Origin: Palleniella intestinalis
GTDB taxonomy: Bacteria; Bacteroidota; Bacteroidia; Bacteroidales; Bacteroidaceae
Assembly (NCBI RefSeq): GCF_013166595.1
Contig: NZ_JABKKG010000009.1
Coordinates: forward strand, 1-64,000
Length of the DNA: 64,000 nt
Direction of reading: 5' to 3'
Under the pieces are notes generated by a model. The model ran no database searches. It saw only the letters and a list, made by a program, of their open reading frames with translations, and had not been told where the DNA came from. The position numbers were made by a program, and so were the translations under genes. The first letter of the stretch is position 1. Each line of letters begins with the position of its first letter. Of this stretch, positions 19,345 to 28,837 are shown one piece after another.

Positions 19345-19460
19345 TGCCATAAACATCTTTGCAATGCTCAAATCAGCGGGTTGTTTTTATCATACACGAA
19401 AACGAGTTTCACCGAGCAATATACCTTCCAAAACAAATCAATAATAAAGCAAACTAATTC

Positions 19461-20147
19461 ATGAATATACTTATCATTGGTGCTACTTCCGGCATAGGGT
19501 ACCGACTATGGCAGCATTATGTTTCCAAAGGGCATAATGTGGTTATAACAGGGCGCAGAAAGGAACTTCTTGATGAAATGACAAAGGAATATCCGGAACA
19601 CACTTGTCCGATGTGCTGTGATATTTCTGACATAGAGGCAACAAATGAGCTGTATAATAATCTGTCGGTAAAGTTCAAGAAGGTTGATATGGCAATCGTA
19701 TGCGCCGGTGTCGGCGAACTTAATCCGGAATTGGATATAAAGACAGAGTTGGCAACGGTAGCTGTAAATGTTGACGGTTGGACAAATACAGTGGCAACAC
19801 TCTATAAGTTGTTCGAGAAACAGCAATCCGGCCATCTTGTTGTTCTGACATCTGTAGGCGGACTTCAACCGACTCCTGTTGCTCCGTCTTACAGTGCGTC
19901 AAAGGCGTTTCAGATAAATTACATCAAATCCCTTCAGCAAAAATCCAAGCACACGCCCATAGTAATAACGGAAATACGTCCCGGCTTAGTAGACACAAGG
20001 ATGGCTAAAGGAGAAGGGCTGTTCTGGGTCATGCCATTGGATAAGGTTGTGCCTATGATAGTAAATGCCATTTCCAAGAAGAAAAAACTTCGGGTAGTGA
20101 CAAACAGATGGCGTATCATTAATTGGATTCTCCGGCATTTTATGTAA
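19461..20147 (+). CDS. Short-chain dehydrogenase/reductase
   Basis: A 228-residue Rossmann-fold oxidoreductase. It has the cofactor motif GATSGIG (residues 7-13), an Arg-Arg after the second strand (GRRKE, 31-35) that favours NADPH, CAGVG (81-85), and the catalytic set Ser131, Tyr144, Lys148. The substrate is not predictable. The last ~25 residues are basic and hydrophobic (KKKKLRVVTNRWRIINWILRHFM), perhaps a membrane-touching helix. Single-gene unit behind a clear promoter. Confidence 0.9.
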   Translation: MNILIIGATSGIGYRLWQHYVSKGHNVVITGRRKELLDEMTKEYPEHTCPMCCDISDIEATNELYNNLSVKFKKVDMAIVCAGVGELNPELDIKTELATVAVNVDGWTNTVATLYKLFEKQQSGHLVVLTSVGGLQPTPVAPSYSASKAFQINYIKSLQQKSKHTPIVITEIRPGLVDTRMAKGEGLFWVMPLDKVVPMIVNAISKKKKLRVVTNRWRIINWILRHFM

Positions 20148-20378
20148 GTATCAAACAGATATTCGAAAAGTAGACATTATATATTGTTTTTCAGAGATTA
20201 TGGGATAATATATAGCATTTGCCAACCATTAGCATATGGAATGACATTGTTACTGCCGAAGCCGTTTGGAAAAGGAACATGTAATAATGAAAACAAACGA
20301 ATTTATGTTCTTATAATCTGCAAGACATAGAGTTCCTAACAATATCGTCTACACAATTTAAATATAGAAAGAAAAGAA

Positions 20379-21425
20379 ATGAAGAGTTTGGCTGAAATAA
20401 ATTCGCAATTATTAGAAGATATTCGTGAGATAATCGAACGAGGAATGGCTGCCGCATCTACAGCTGTGGCAAATACAGCTATTCTCACCTATTGGAATAT
20501 CGGAAAACGTATTGTGGAAGAAGAGCAGGCGGGGGATGTTCGTGCACAGTACGGCAAGAAAATCATTCCGGCATTGGCTGAAAAATTGAAATTAAGTTAT
20601 GGCAGTGGGTATGGAAAGCGTAATTTAGCCTATTACCGTAAATTCTATTTGGCTTTCCCTGATGTAGAGATTTTGCACACATGTGTGCAAAATCTGTCAT
20701 GGTCTCATCTTCGCTTGCTGATACATGTGGAAAACGAAGAAGAGAGAATGTGGTATATGCGGGAAGCTACGGAAGATATGTGGAGTGTACGCACTTTGGA
20801 ACGTAATATCACTACTCAATACTATGGGCGTAGATTAGCCTCTCAAAAAGAGAATTTATCATTACCAGCTCCATCCATTGTTGATAAATATGAGCCTGAG
20901 GAATATATAAAGAATCCAATAGTCGCTGAATTTCTTGGCTTCAGGCGTTATGGCGACTATACAGAATCAGAATTGGAACAAGCATTGATTGACAATTTGC
21001 AGCAATTCATAATGGAGTTAGGCCGTGGATTTGCTTTTGTCGACCGCCAGAAGCATATACGCACTGATTTGGGCGATTTCTATGCCGACTTGGTTTTTTA
21101 CAATTTCCGTATGAAGAGGTTTGTAATATTTGAATTAAAGACGCATGCTCTGAGTCATGCTGATGTCGGACAACTTGATATGTATGTGCGAATGTATGAC
21201 GACTTGGTAAAGGGTGAGGATGATAATCCAACCATTGGTGTCTTGCTGTGTACAGATACCGACAAAACAATAGCGAAATATTCTGTTTTACATGATAGTA
21301 ATCAGTTGTATGCGGCAAAATATATGGCTTATATGCCAACTGAAGAAGAACTTCTCCAAGAAATAGAGCGGCAAAAACGTTTTTTCTTGGAACAACATAG
21401 TAATAAAAGCGATTTGAACAATTAA
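20379..21425 (+). CDS. YhcG-type PDDEXK nuclease-fold protein (DUF1016)
   Basis: The 348-residue product has an N-terminal DUF1016 helical domain (about residues 10-165, with TYWNIGKRIVEEEQ and NLSWSHLRLLIHV) and a C-terminal PDDEXK domain. The catalytic pattern is intact: Asp237 in FYADLVFY and Glu252-x-Lys254 in FELKTHALSHADVGQLDMYV. The family is often found beside restriction genes and is thought to act on DNA, but its role is unsettled. No clear promoter in the 231 bp before it. A GIY-YIG gene follows 10 bp later on the same strand, so the two are probably co-expressed. Confidence 0.88.
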   Translation: MKSLAEINSQLLEDIREIIERGMAAASTAVANTAILTYWNIGKRIVEEEQAGDVRAQYGKKIIPALAEKLKLSYGSGYGKRNLAYYRKFYLAFPDVEILHTCVQNLSWSHLRLLIHVENEEERMWYMREATEDMWSVRTLERNITTQYYGRRLASQKENLSLPAPSIVDKYEPEEYIKNPIVAEFLGFRRYGDYTESELEQALIDNLQQFIMELGRGFAFVDRQKHIRTDLGDFYADLVFYNFRMKRFVIFELKTHALSHADVGQLDMYVRMYDDLVKGEDDNPTIGVLLCTDTDKTIAKYSVLHDSNQLYAAKYMAYMPTEEELLQEIERQKRFFLEQHSNKSDLNN

Positions 21426-21435
21426 ATTATGAATA

Positions 21436-21837
21436 ATGGATATTGTATATATAAAAAGAGGATACTGCTCATTTAAATCAAGTGATTCTCTAAGAACTCA
21501 GACTAAAGATATTCCTGATGGATATGGAGTGTATGTTTTCCATAAGAATGAAAGAGATGGAGAAATCCTTTATATAGGAAAAAGCGGTACCATATTGCAA
21601 AATGGATGCTATGAAGTACAATGCTTAAAAGATAGGCTCAATAATAGTCAATGTGGTATGGGTCGGGAAAAATTTTTGCGTAAGAAGATGGAAGAAAATA
21701 AAGAAATTCAGCAAATATTCATCGAATGGTATATTATAGATGAGCAAAAATATCTCCCGGCTTTTATAGAGGCACTTTTGTTACAGGATTATTATACAGA
21801 GAATTCTTGTTTACCTATATGGAATAATAAATTTTGA
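21436..21837 (+). CDS. GIY-YIG nuclease-fold protein
   Basis: A 133-residue protein made almost wholly of one GIY-YIG domain: Gly31-Val-Tyr33 and Tyr46-Ile-Gly48 supply the paired signature, Arg67 and Glu112 are plausible catalytic Arg and metal-binding Glu. The end LPIWNNKF resembles GIY-YIG proteins that cap the fold with a Trp-Asn. No DNA-binding domain is fused. It starts 10 bp after the YhcG-type gene, so a two-gene unit is likely. Role unknown; the pair could be defence-related or part of a decayed element. Confidence 0.8.
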   Translation: MDIVYIKRGYCSFKSSDSLRTQTKDIPDGYGVYVFHKNERDGEILYIGKSGTILQNGCYEVQCLKDRLNNSQCGMGREKFLRKKMEENKEIQQIFIEWYIIDEQKYLPAFIEALLLQDYYTENSCLPIWNNKF

Positions 21838-21882
21838 ATAGCTAAATTATCAATAATAATTTCCAATAAAGAATAATATTGC

Positions 21883-21978
21883 AGATGCTTAGGCATAACG
21901 TGGACGCATCTTGCCTTTTGCAAATTCGGGCATCCTAAGACCTAAACAGCGAAAGGATATAAGAGATGTGTCCACGTT
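21883..21978. repeat. Long inverted repeat before the efflux operon
   Basis: Positions 21897-21912 pair with 21963-21978 over 16 bp (AACGTGGAC / GTCCACGTT plus CATCT / AGATG and wobbles). AGATGC at 21883-21888 can pair with GCATCT at 21906-21911 instead, giving two competing folds. It could be a terminator of the GIY-YIG gene (no T run), a small RNA, or a repeat. The remainder of the 21.84-22.21 kb gap holds a lone TATCTTTG (22003-22010) and the operon promoter. Confidence 0.5.
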
Positions 21979-22150
21979 CTGTTTATATAAATGTGCTGTT
22001 TTTATCTTTGTGTTTGGCTTCTAAAAGATGTAAGAACATTGTGTGGATTTCATAAGTTTGCGATGTAAGCCCATGCGTATCTACGACAGACTCTTTATAG
22101 GACAAATCCGCGTTTTCATCGTGGAAAAAGGGCGAAATGTCTAATATTTT

Positions 22151-22180
22151 TTGTGATTTCATTTTCTTTTGATACTTTTG
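22151..22180 (+). promoter_or_regulatory. Promoter of the efflux operon
   Basis: TTG (22151-22153), 19 nt, TACTTTTG (22173-22180). The first gene starts 32 nt downstream. Confidence 0.7.
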
Positions 22181-22212
22181 CAGTGGAAAATGAAATCAAA
22201 TTGTTTTAGAAT

Positions 22213-23565
22213 ATGAAGTTGAAAAGAGTATCTGTTATTCTTGTGTTTGCCATGGCAAGCCTTGCCTCATGGGGGCAGGCGTGGGACTTGCGGCAGTGCA
22301 TAGACTATGCCATGGAGCATAACATCAGTCTGCAGAAGAGCCGTATCTCGGTAAAAGAGGCGCAGACAGACCTGCTTACTGCCAAAGCGCAGATGTTTCC
22401 GAGCCTGACTTTCAACACCAACCAAAATGTCACCAACCGTCCGTGGAGCGAGAATGCCATGAATGTTGTCTCTGACGGTACAGGAAACATGATGGCTAAC
22501 AGTTCGCAAAGTGCCACGAACTATAATGGCAATTACGGTCTTAATGCCTCTTGGCTTGTGTGGAACGGCGGACAGAGGAAGAAAAATATCGAACAAGCGG
22601 AAATCCAGATTGAACAGGCGGAGCTGGCTACGGCAAGCAATGCCAACACCATTCAGGAGCAGATAGTCCAGAACTATGTGCAGATTCTTTATGCCAAGGA
22701 GTCGGTGAAGGTTAACGAATCGACGCTTGCCGTCAGCAAGGCACAGCGTGACCGTGCTGCGGAAATGGTGAAGGTGGGGCATCTCAGCAAGACCGACCTT
22801 GCACAACTGGAGGCGCAGGTGGCTAATGATGAGTATAATCTGGTCAACGCCCGGACACAGGTGGCGCGCTATAAGATAGCGTTGAAGCAACTCCTTGAAC
22901 TTACCGGTGACGAGACGTTTGACATCGCCACCATAGAAGTCTCCGACCGGAAGGCACTCTCTTCGCTCCCTGCCGTGGAGGAGGTCTACTCCGCAGCCCT
23001 TACGACACGTCCGGAGATACGGAGCGGTCAGCTCAGCCGTGACGCCGCCGAACTTGACATTGCGCTGGCAAAGGCAGGGCGTATGCCTAATGTGAGCCTT
23101 AATGCCGGCATAGGCACAAGCAATTACAGCGGCAGTGACAATTCTCTCACAAAGCAGTGGAAGCAGAATTGGAACAATACAGTTGGGCTCAGCGTCAGCG
23201 TGCCTATCCTTAGCAACCGCAAGAACCGCAGTGCGGTAGAGAAAGCGAAGCTGCAGCGTCAGGCATCGGACTTGGATTTGCAGGACCTGCAGAAACAGCT
23301 GTACAACGAGATTGAGGGCTATTGGCTCGATGCCGTCAATGCCCGGCAGCAGTTCCGTTCGGCATGCACCAACGAGGAAAGCATGCAGGCGAGTTTCAAT
23401 CTTGTCAGTGAGCAGTTCAATCTTGGTCTGAAGAACCTTGTCGAACTCATGGACGGCAAGAACAATCTGCAGGCTGCCCGTCAGAGCAAGCTGCAAAGCA
23501 AGTACACGTTCATCCTCAATGAGCAGCTTCTGAAGTTCTATGCCGGGGAGAGCATCAATCTGTAA
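22213..23565 (+). CDS. TolC-family outer-membrane efflux channel
   Basis: The 450-residue product has a signal peptide (about 1-22, ending SWGQA) and two TolC-type repeats of long amphipathic helices (about residues 25-240 and 245-450), with the typical start WDLRQCIDYAMEHN and the GLKNLVELMDGKNNLQAARQS block near the end. TolC trimers form the outer-membrane duct of tripartite pumps. It heads a six-gene operon with adaptor, ABC ATPase, permease and a two-component pair. Confidence 0.93.
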   Translation: MKLKRVSVILVFAMASLASWGQAWDLRQCIDYAMEHNISLQKSRISVKEAQTDLLTAKAQMFPSLTFNTNQNVTNRPWSENAMNVVSDGTGNMMANSSQSATNYNGNYGLNASWLVWNGGQRKKNIEQAEIQIEQAELATASNANTIQEQIVQNYVQILYAKESVKVNESTLAVSKAQRDRAAEMVKVGHLSKTDLAQLEAQVANDEYNLVNARTQVARYKIALKQLLELTGDETFDIATIEVSDRKALSSLPAVEEVYSAALTTRPEIRSGQLSRDAAELDIALAKAGRMPNVSLNAGIGTSNYSGSDNSLTKQWKQNWNNTVGLSVSVPILSNRKNRSAVEKAKLQRQASDLDLQDLQKQLYNEIEGYWLDAVNARQQFRSACTNEESMQASFNLVSEQFNLGLKNLVELMDGKNNLQAARQSKLQSKYTFILNEQLLKFYAGESINL

Positions 23566-23588
23566 ACATCAAAAAAACATCCATACTT

Positions 23589-24773
23589 ATGAGCAACAAG
23601 AGAAACATCCTCATCGGAATAGCAGCCGTTCTAGCTGTCGTGGTGGCAGTCTTCTTCTTCACGAAAGGCGACAAAGCACCACAGGCGTCTTACGAGACCG
23701 CCACCGCGAGCCTTGGCAACATCAGCAGCAGTATCACTGCCACGGGCAGCATCGAACCGGTTACCTCTGTGGAAGTCGGCACACAGGTATCAGGCATCGT
23801 GAGCAAGATTTTCGTGGACTACAACAGTGTTGTGGCAAAAGGGCAGGTCATTGCCGAGCTTGACAAGACCAACTTGCTGAGTGAGCTTAGCACAGCGAAG
23901 AGCAACTGCGCAAGCGCACGAAGTGAGATGGGCTACCAAAAGAGCAATTACGACCGCTATAAGACCATGCACGACAAGGGACTTGTCAGCGACAATGACT
24001 TTGAAAATGCGCGCCTTGCCTACATCAAGGCGAAGGAGAACTACCAGACCACCCTCAACTCTGTGGCAAAGGCAGAAACAAACCTCGGCTATGCCACAAT
24101 CACATCGCCTATCGACGGTGTGGTGCTGAGTAAGGCCGTGGAAGAAGGACAGACCGTTGCCGCCAGCTTCAGCACACCGACATTGTTCACAATAGCACAA
24201 GACCTTACCGATATGCGTGTCATAGCGGACATTGACGAGGCGGACATCGGCGAGGTAAAGGAGGGACTGCGTGTGACATTCACCGTGGACGCGTTCCCTA
24301 ACGACACATTTGACGGTCGTGTGACACAGGTGCGCCAGGAAGCAAAAACGGAGAGTAATGTCGTCACTTATGAGGTTGTCATCTCCGCACCTAACAATGA
24401 CCTCAAACTGAAGCCCGGGCTGACAGCCAACGTAACCATATACACCATGGAGAAGAAGAATGTCCTCTCCGTGCCAAGCAAGGCACTGCGCTTCACACCT
24501 AATGAGCATTTGCTCAGGAAAGATGAGAAAATCATCGATTGCCAAGGCAAGGAAAAGGTGTGGGTGCGTGAGGGGGCGAACCTTAAAGCTGTGCCAGTGA
24601 AGACAGGAACCACCAACGGCACAATGACAGAAATCCTTGGCGGACTGAAAGCCGGCACAACAGTCATCACTGACTTCAACATTGCCGGTCCTGCCGGTGG
24701 CGGCGAACAGGCTCAGGACAACAGCAACCCTTTCATGCCGGGCCCTCCGGGAAAAAACAAGAACAAGAAATAA
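23589..24773 (+). CDS. Periplasmic adaptor (MacA/HlyD family)
   Basis: A 394-residue membrane-fusion protein. It has one N-terminal membrane helix (about 7-26), a biotinyl-lipoyl-like half-motif (TSVEVGTQVSGIVSKIFVDYN, split by the hairpin), a coiled-coil hairpin (~95-165), and beta-barrel and membrane-proximal domains (about 200-360). The tail is Gly/Pro/Asn/Lys-rich. It links the MacB-like transporter to the TolC channel. Confidence 0.93.
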   Translation: MSNKRNILIGIAAVLAVVVAVFFFTKGDKAPQASYETATASLGNISSSITATGSIEPVTSVEVGTQVSGIVSKIFVDYNSVVAKGQVIAELDKTNLLSELSTAKSNCASARSEMGYQKSNYDRYKTMHDKGLVSDNDFENARLAYIKAKENYQTTLNSVAKAETNLGYATITSPIDGVVLSKAVEEGQTVAASFSTPTLFTIAQDLTDMRVIADIDEADIGEVKEGLRVTFTVDAFPNDTFDGRVTQVRQEAKTESNVVTYEVVISAPNNDLKLKPGLTANVTIYTMEKKNVLSVPSKALRFTPNEHLLRKDEKIIDCQGKEKVWVREGANLKAVPVKTGTTNGTMTEILGGLKAGTTVITDFNIAGPAGGGEQAQDNSNPFMPGPPGKNKNKK

Positions 24774-24782
24774 TCATCTGCC

Positions 24783-25541
24783 ATGGAGAACAAGGAAAGA
24801 AAAACAGTCATAGAGCTTGACAATGTCAGGCGTGACTTCAAGGTCGGTTCGGAAACGGTGCATGCTCTGCGCGGTGTGTCGTTCAAAATCCATGAAGGCG
24901 AGTTTGTCACAATCATGGGAACTTCCGGCTCGGGAAAATCCACGCTGCTTAACCAACTGGGATGTCTCGACACTCCCACAAGCGGCGAATACTACCTTGA
25001 CGGAATCTCCGTGCGCACCATGTCAAAATCCCGGCGTGCACGGCTGCGCAACAGGAAAATCGGTTTCGTGTTCCAGAACTATAACCTGCTTGCAAAGACC
25101 ACTGCGGTGGAGAATGTGGAGCTTCCGCTGATGTACAACAGTGAGTACAACGCCAAGCAGCGCCGTGAGGCAGCCATTGCGGCACTGGAGGCGGTGGGAC
25201 TGGCTGACAGGCTTGACCATAAGAGTAACCAGATGTCCGGAGGACAGATGCAGCGCGTGGCGATTGCAAGAGCCTTAGTCAACAATCCTGCCGTAATCCT
25301 TGCCGACGAGGCGACGGGAAACCTTGACACGCGCACCAGCTTCGAAGTGCTTGTGCTTTTCCAAAAACTCTATGCCGAAGGGCGCACAATAATCTTTGTC
25401 ACCCATAATCCTGAGATTGCGCAGTACAGCAGCCGCAACATCGTGCTGCGTGACGGAAAGATTCGCGAAGACGTAATGAACGAGAACATCCTGTCTGCCG
25501 CAGAGGCTTTGGCACAGCTTCCATTGCCTCAGGATGACTAA
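24783..25541 (+). CDS. MacB-type ABC transporter ATPase
   Basis: A 252-residue ABC ATPase of the LolD/MacB class. Walker A is GTSGSGKST (46-54), Q-loop in VFQNYNLL, signature [15 protein letters not shown], Walker B with [11 protein letters not shown], and the H-loop in FVTHNPE. It is a separate protein, not fused to the permease as in E. coli MacB. It starts 9 bp after the adaptor and ends 12 bp before the permease. Confidence 0.95.
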   Translation: MENKERKTVIELDNVRRDFKVGSETVHALRGVSFKIHEGEFVTIMGTSGSGKSTLLNQLGCLDTPTSGEYYLDGISVRTMSKSRRARLRNRKIGFVFQNYNLLAKTTAVENVELPLMYNSEYNAKQRREAAIAALEAVGLADRLDHKSNQMSGGQMQRVAIARALVNNPAVILADEATGNLDTRTSFEVLVLFQKLYAEGRTIIFVTHNPEIAQYSSRNIVLRDGKIREDVMNENILSAAEALAQLPLPQDD

Positions 25542-25553
25542 AACAGCAAGAAC

Positions 25554-26774
25554 ATGAACTTTACAAATCTCATAAAAGTGGCACTAAACGCCATTGCAAA
25601 CAACAAATTCCGCTCGTTCCTCTCCATGCTCGGCATTATCATCGGTGTGGCTGCGGTCATCATCATGATGGCTATCGGACAAGGCTCGAAAGAGAGTGTG
25701 CGGGCGAATATCTCACAGATGGGCACCAACATCATCATGGTGCGTCCGGGAGCAGACATGCGTGGAGGAGTAAGGCAAGACCCGAGTGCCATGCAGACCC
25801 TGAAGGTCGAGGACTACAAGTCCATTCAGGCCGAGGCGAAGTTCATCACTTATGTCAGTCCGGAGGTGTCAAGTTCAGGCCAGTGCATCTATGGCGCGAA
25901 CAACACCTCCACATCAATCTATGGCGAAAGCACCGACTATCTCAGCATCAAGCAGTGGACTGTGGAGGACGGCAGCATGTTCACCGACGAGGACATCAAG
26001 AAGAGTGCCAAGGTGTGCGTGATAGGCAAGACTGTTGTCGATGAGCTTTTCCCAAACGGGGCTGACCCGATAGGCAAGACAATACGCTTCAAGTCCATCC
26101 CTTTCCGTGTCATCGGTGTGCTGAAGTCAAAAGGTTACAACAGTTTCGGAATGGACCAGGACAATCTGATTGTCGCCCCTTACACCACCGTCATGAAGCG
26201 AATACAGGCACAGACGTATCTCAGCAACATCAACTGTTCTGCCATTACAGAGGAGATGACCGAGGAGGCCATTGCCGAACTGACGAGCATTCTCCGCACA
26301 AACCATAAGCTGAAGGACGATGCCGATGACGATTTCACCATCCATTCGCAGCAGGAGATGATGGAGACGATGACCTCAACGATGGACACAATAACCATTA
26401 TCCTTGTCGTTGCGGCGGCTTTCTCACTTCTTGTCGCCGGCATAGGCATCATGAACATCATGCTTGTGTCCGTCACAGAGCGCACGAAAGAGATTGGTCT
26501 GCGTATGTCCGTGGGCGCGAGAAGCATAGACATCAGCAACCAGTTCCTTATCGAATCGATCATGATAAGCATCACGGGAGGCATTCTCGGTGTCTGTGTC
26601 GGATATGTCGGGACAATGGTCTGCAGCGGATTGTTCCACCTTCCCACCTCCATTCCCATGTGGAGCATTGTCGTCAGCTTCATCGTCTGCACAATCATCG
26701 GAGTTGGTTTCGGCTATTTCCCTGCACGCAAGGCCGCGATGATGGACCCGATAGAGGCTATCCGCTATGAATAA
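25554..26774 (+). CDS. MacB-type ABC transporter permease
   Basis: The 406-residue protein has an N-terminal membrane helix (about 20-45, SMLGIIIGVAAVIIMMAIG), a large periplasmic MacB core domain (~50-280), and three C-terminal helices of the FtsX domain (~285-400) ending FPARKAAMMDPIEAIRYE. MacB works by mechanotransmission rather than by carrying substrate through the membrane. Substrate unknown; macrolides, peptides and lipids are known for the family. Confidence 0.94.
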   Translation: MNFTNLIKVALNAIANNKFRSFLSMLGIIIGVAAVIIMMAIGQGSKESVRANISQMGTNIIMVRPGADMRGGVRQDPSAMQTLKVEDYKSIQAEAKFITYVSPEVSSSGQCIYGANNTSTSIYGESTDYLSIKQWTVEDGSMFTDEDIKKSAKVCVIGKTVVDELFPNGADPIGKTIRFKSIPFRVIGVLKSKGYNSFGMDQDNLIVAPYTTVMKRIQAQTYLSNINCSAITEEMTEEAIAELTSILRTNHKLKDDADDDFTIHSQQEMMETMTSTMDTITIILVVAAAFSLLVAGIGIMNIMLVSVTERTKEIGLRMSVGARSIDISNQFLIESIMISITGGILGVCVGYVGTMVCSGLFHLPTSIPMWSIVVSFIVCTIIGVGFGYFPARKAAMMDPIEAIRYE

Positions 26775-26789
26775 AATGAACAGCAAACT

Positions 26790-27872
26790 ATGATACAAAA
26801 GACAATAGAACGTTACACAGAACCGCTCATCCATCTTGTTGGATGGGCTGTGCTGTTTGGTCTGCCACTGATTTTCGCCGACCGCAACTCAGGCATAAAC
26901 TGGCCGGAGTTCGTCCGCCGCCTTAATGGTCCGTTGGACATCCTTGCCGTTTTCTACCTCAATTACCTGTTCCTTGTTCCAAAACTCTACCTTAATGGGA
27001 AGAAAAGGAGCTTCGCTTTGTCAAACATCATCGTATGTCTGCTGGGCTGCATCTTCATGGTCTATTGGGAACATACCTTCCGGCAGTTGGGCGGCTTTGC
27101 CCATTCCGCTGCCAACGTCCGCCGTTTCGCCCCTCCGCCGCGTGAATTCTTCATCATGCGCGATGTCATCATGCAAATTCTCTGCATCATTTTCGCCACG
27201 ACCATACGCACAAGCAAGGAATGGGGCAGGGCAGAGGCTGCGCGCAAGGAGGCGGAGCTCGGCAGGACGGAGGCTGAACTGAGGAACCTGCGCAGCCAAA
27301 TCAATCCGCACTTCTTGCTCAACACGCTGAACAATATCTATGCCCTCATACAGTTCAACGGGGAGAAAGCGCAGGAAGCGGTGCTTGACCTGAGCAAGCT
27401 CCTCAGGCATGTCCTCTATGAAAACCAAAGTCCCTATGTCCCATTGGAGCAGGAGATAGGTTTCATAGAGAACTATATCCGCCTGATGCGCATCCGCCTT
27501 TCGGAGAATGTGGATGTCACTTTTGACACTCATCTGCCTGAAAACCATTCCTTGCAGGTGGCTCCTCTGCTCTACATCTCGCTGATAGAGAATGCTTTCA
27601 AGCATGGAATAAGCGCCAACGGACGTTGCTTCATACATCTTGCGATAGACACAACCTCGGACAGCATACTGCGTTTTCGGGTGGAAAACAGCAACCATCC
27701 CAAACAGCAGTCGGACAGAAGCGGGAGCGGCATAGGTCTGCATCAGGTGCAGAAGCGCCTGGACATCCTTTATCCCGGCAAATACCGGTGGACGAAAGGC
27801 ACTGATGCCTCCGGCAAAGTCTATCGCTCCATACTTGAAATAGAAACCAACCCTCAAAACAGATTGCCATGA
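26790..27872 (+). CDS. LytS/YehU-type sensor histidine kinase
   Basis: A 360-residue kinase with four hydrophobic segments in the first ~140 residues and no extra sensor domain. The His_kinase domain has the phosphoacceptor His174 in QINPHFLLNTLN, and the ATPase part has IENAFKHGI (N box) and GSGIGLHQVQKRL (G box). It follows the permease by 15 bp and overlaps the response regulator by four bases (ATGA). The membrane part probably senses the pump's substrate or membrane stress. Confidence 0.93.
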   Translation: MIQKTIERYTEPLIHLVGWAVLFGLPLIFADRNSGINWPEFVRRLNGPLDILAVFYLNYLFLVPKLYLNGKKRSFALSNIIVCLLGCIFMVYWEHTFRQLGGFAHSAANVRRFAPPPREFFIMRDVIMQILCIIFATTIRTSKEWGRAEAARKEAELGRTEAELRNLRSQINPHFLLNTLNNIYALIQFNGEKAQEAVLDLSKLLRHVLYENQSPYVPLEQEIGFIENYIRLMRIRLSENVDVTFDTHLPENHSLQVAPLLYISLIENAFKHGISANGRCFIHLAIDTTSDSILRFRVENSNHPKQQSDRSGSGIGLHQVQKRLDILYPGKYRWTKGTDASGKVYRSILEIETNPQNRLP

Positions 27873-28594
27873 AACTACGATGCGCCATTATCGATGACGA
27901 GCCGTTGGCTCTCGACCTTCTCGAAAGTTATGTCAGGAAGACGGACTTCCTGCAACTTGTCGGACGCTACAACAGTGCGGTGAGTGCCATGGAGCATGTC
28001 AGGGAAGAGGCGGTGGACCTGCTTTTCCTCGACATACAGATGCCCGACCTCACCGGCATGGAGTTCGCGAAATATGTTGACAAGGAAACTCGCATAGTCT
28101 TCACCACGGCGTTCAGCCAATATGCGGTGGAGGGCTATCGCGCCAACGCCCTTGACTATCTGCTGAAGCCTGTCAGCTACAGTGCCTTCATGGAAGCCGC
28201 CGACAAGGCTCTCGAATGGTTTCGACTCAGCCGCAGCTCTGCATCTGAGACTTCCATGCCGCAGGTTCCGGACTGCATATTTGTCAAGAGTGAGTACCGC
28301 ACGGTGCGCATCAACTTTAAGGACATCCTCTATGTGGAAGGCTTGAAGGACTATGTGAAAATCTATCTTGCAGGGCAGCCGAGGCCGGTCCTCTCCCTGA
28401 TGAGCATGAAAGCGTTGGAGGAGTATCTCCCCTCGCAGCAATTCCTGAGAGTCCACCGCTCTTTCATTGTGCAGCTGGACAAGATAGAAGTCCTCGAACG
28501 CGGCAGGATTGTCTTCGGACAAACCTACATTCCTGTCTCCGAAAGCAACAAGGAGGTGATACAGGAGTATATACGCCAACGCTCCGTCCTATGA
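27869..28594 (+). CDS. LytTR-type response regulator
   Basis: A 241-residue protein: receiver domain (1-120; Asp9-Asp10 pocket, phosphorylated Asp55 in FLDIQMPDLTG, Thr in VFTTAFSQYA, Lys in LLKPVSY) and a C-terminal LytTR DNA-binding domain (about 140-240; FVKSEYRTVRINFKDILYVEG, VHRSFIVQLDKI). Start overlaps the kinase stop. As last gene of the operon it most likely controls the pump promoter at 22.15 kb; the LytTR direct repeats it would need were not identified by eye. Confidence 0.94.
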   Translation: MKLRCAIIDDEPLALDLLESYVRKTDFLQLVGRYNSAVSAMEHVREEAVDLLFLDIQMPDLTGMEFAKYVDKETRIVFTTAFSQYAVEGYRANALDYLLKPVSYSAFMEAADKALEWFRLSRSSASETSMPQVPDCIFVKSEYRTVRINFKDILYVEGLKDYVKIYLAGQPRPVLSLMSMKALEEYLPSQQFLRVHRSFIVQLDKIEVLERGRIVFGQTYIPVSESNKEVIQEYIRQRSVL

Positions 28595-28632
28595 TGTATT
28601 CTCGTTCGGATTACTCAATACAGTATGTTTTC

Positions 28633-28700
28633 TCATGCGGATTCAGAAGATTAGTGCGGATTATCCTCATTAATTCACTGAATCCGCATGATGCTTTTTT
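28633..28700 (+). terminator. Terminator of the efflux operon
   Basis: TCATGCGGATTCAG (28633-28646) pairs perfectly with CTGAATCCGCATGA (28678-28691), 14 bp, followed by a T run. A GGTCA-TTCG-TGACC hairpin follows at 28790-28803. No gene is seen between 28,595 and 29,481. Confidence 0.88.
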
Positions 28701-28837
28701 GTTCCGAAAATGTGCATGAGTTTTCTTATTCTCTATTTATCATAATTGGAAAAACATAGCTCTTCAAGGCGGAAACCCACACGTTGTGAGGTCATTCGTG
28801 ACCATCCGAATAGCGAAAACTAAGTGTTTGCATAGTG

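Noticed and set aside
22267..23496. 409-codon minus-strand ORF opposite the TolC gene
   Set aside because: Antisense shadow of a clear TolC-family gene. The translation is His/Leu/Val-rich without any domain, as expected from high-GC reading of the opposite strand.
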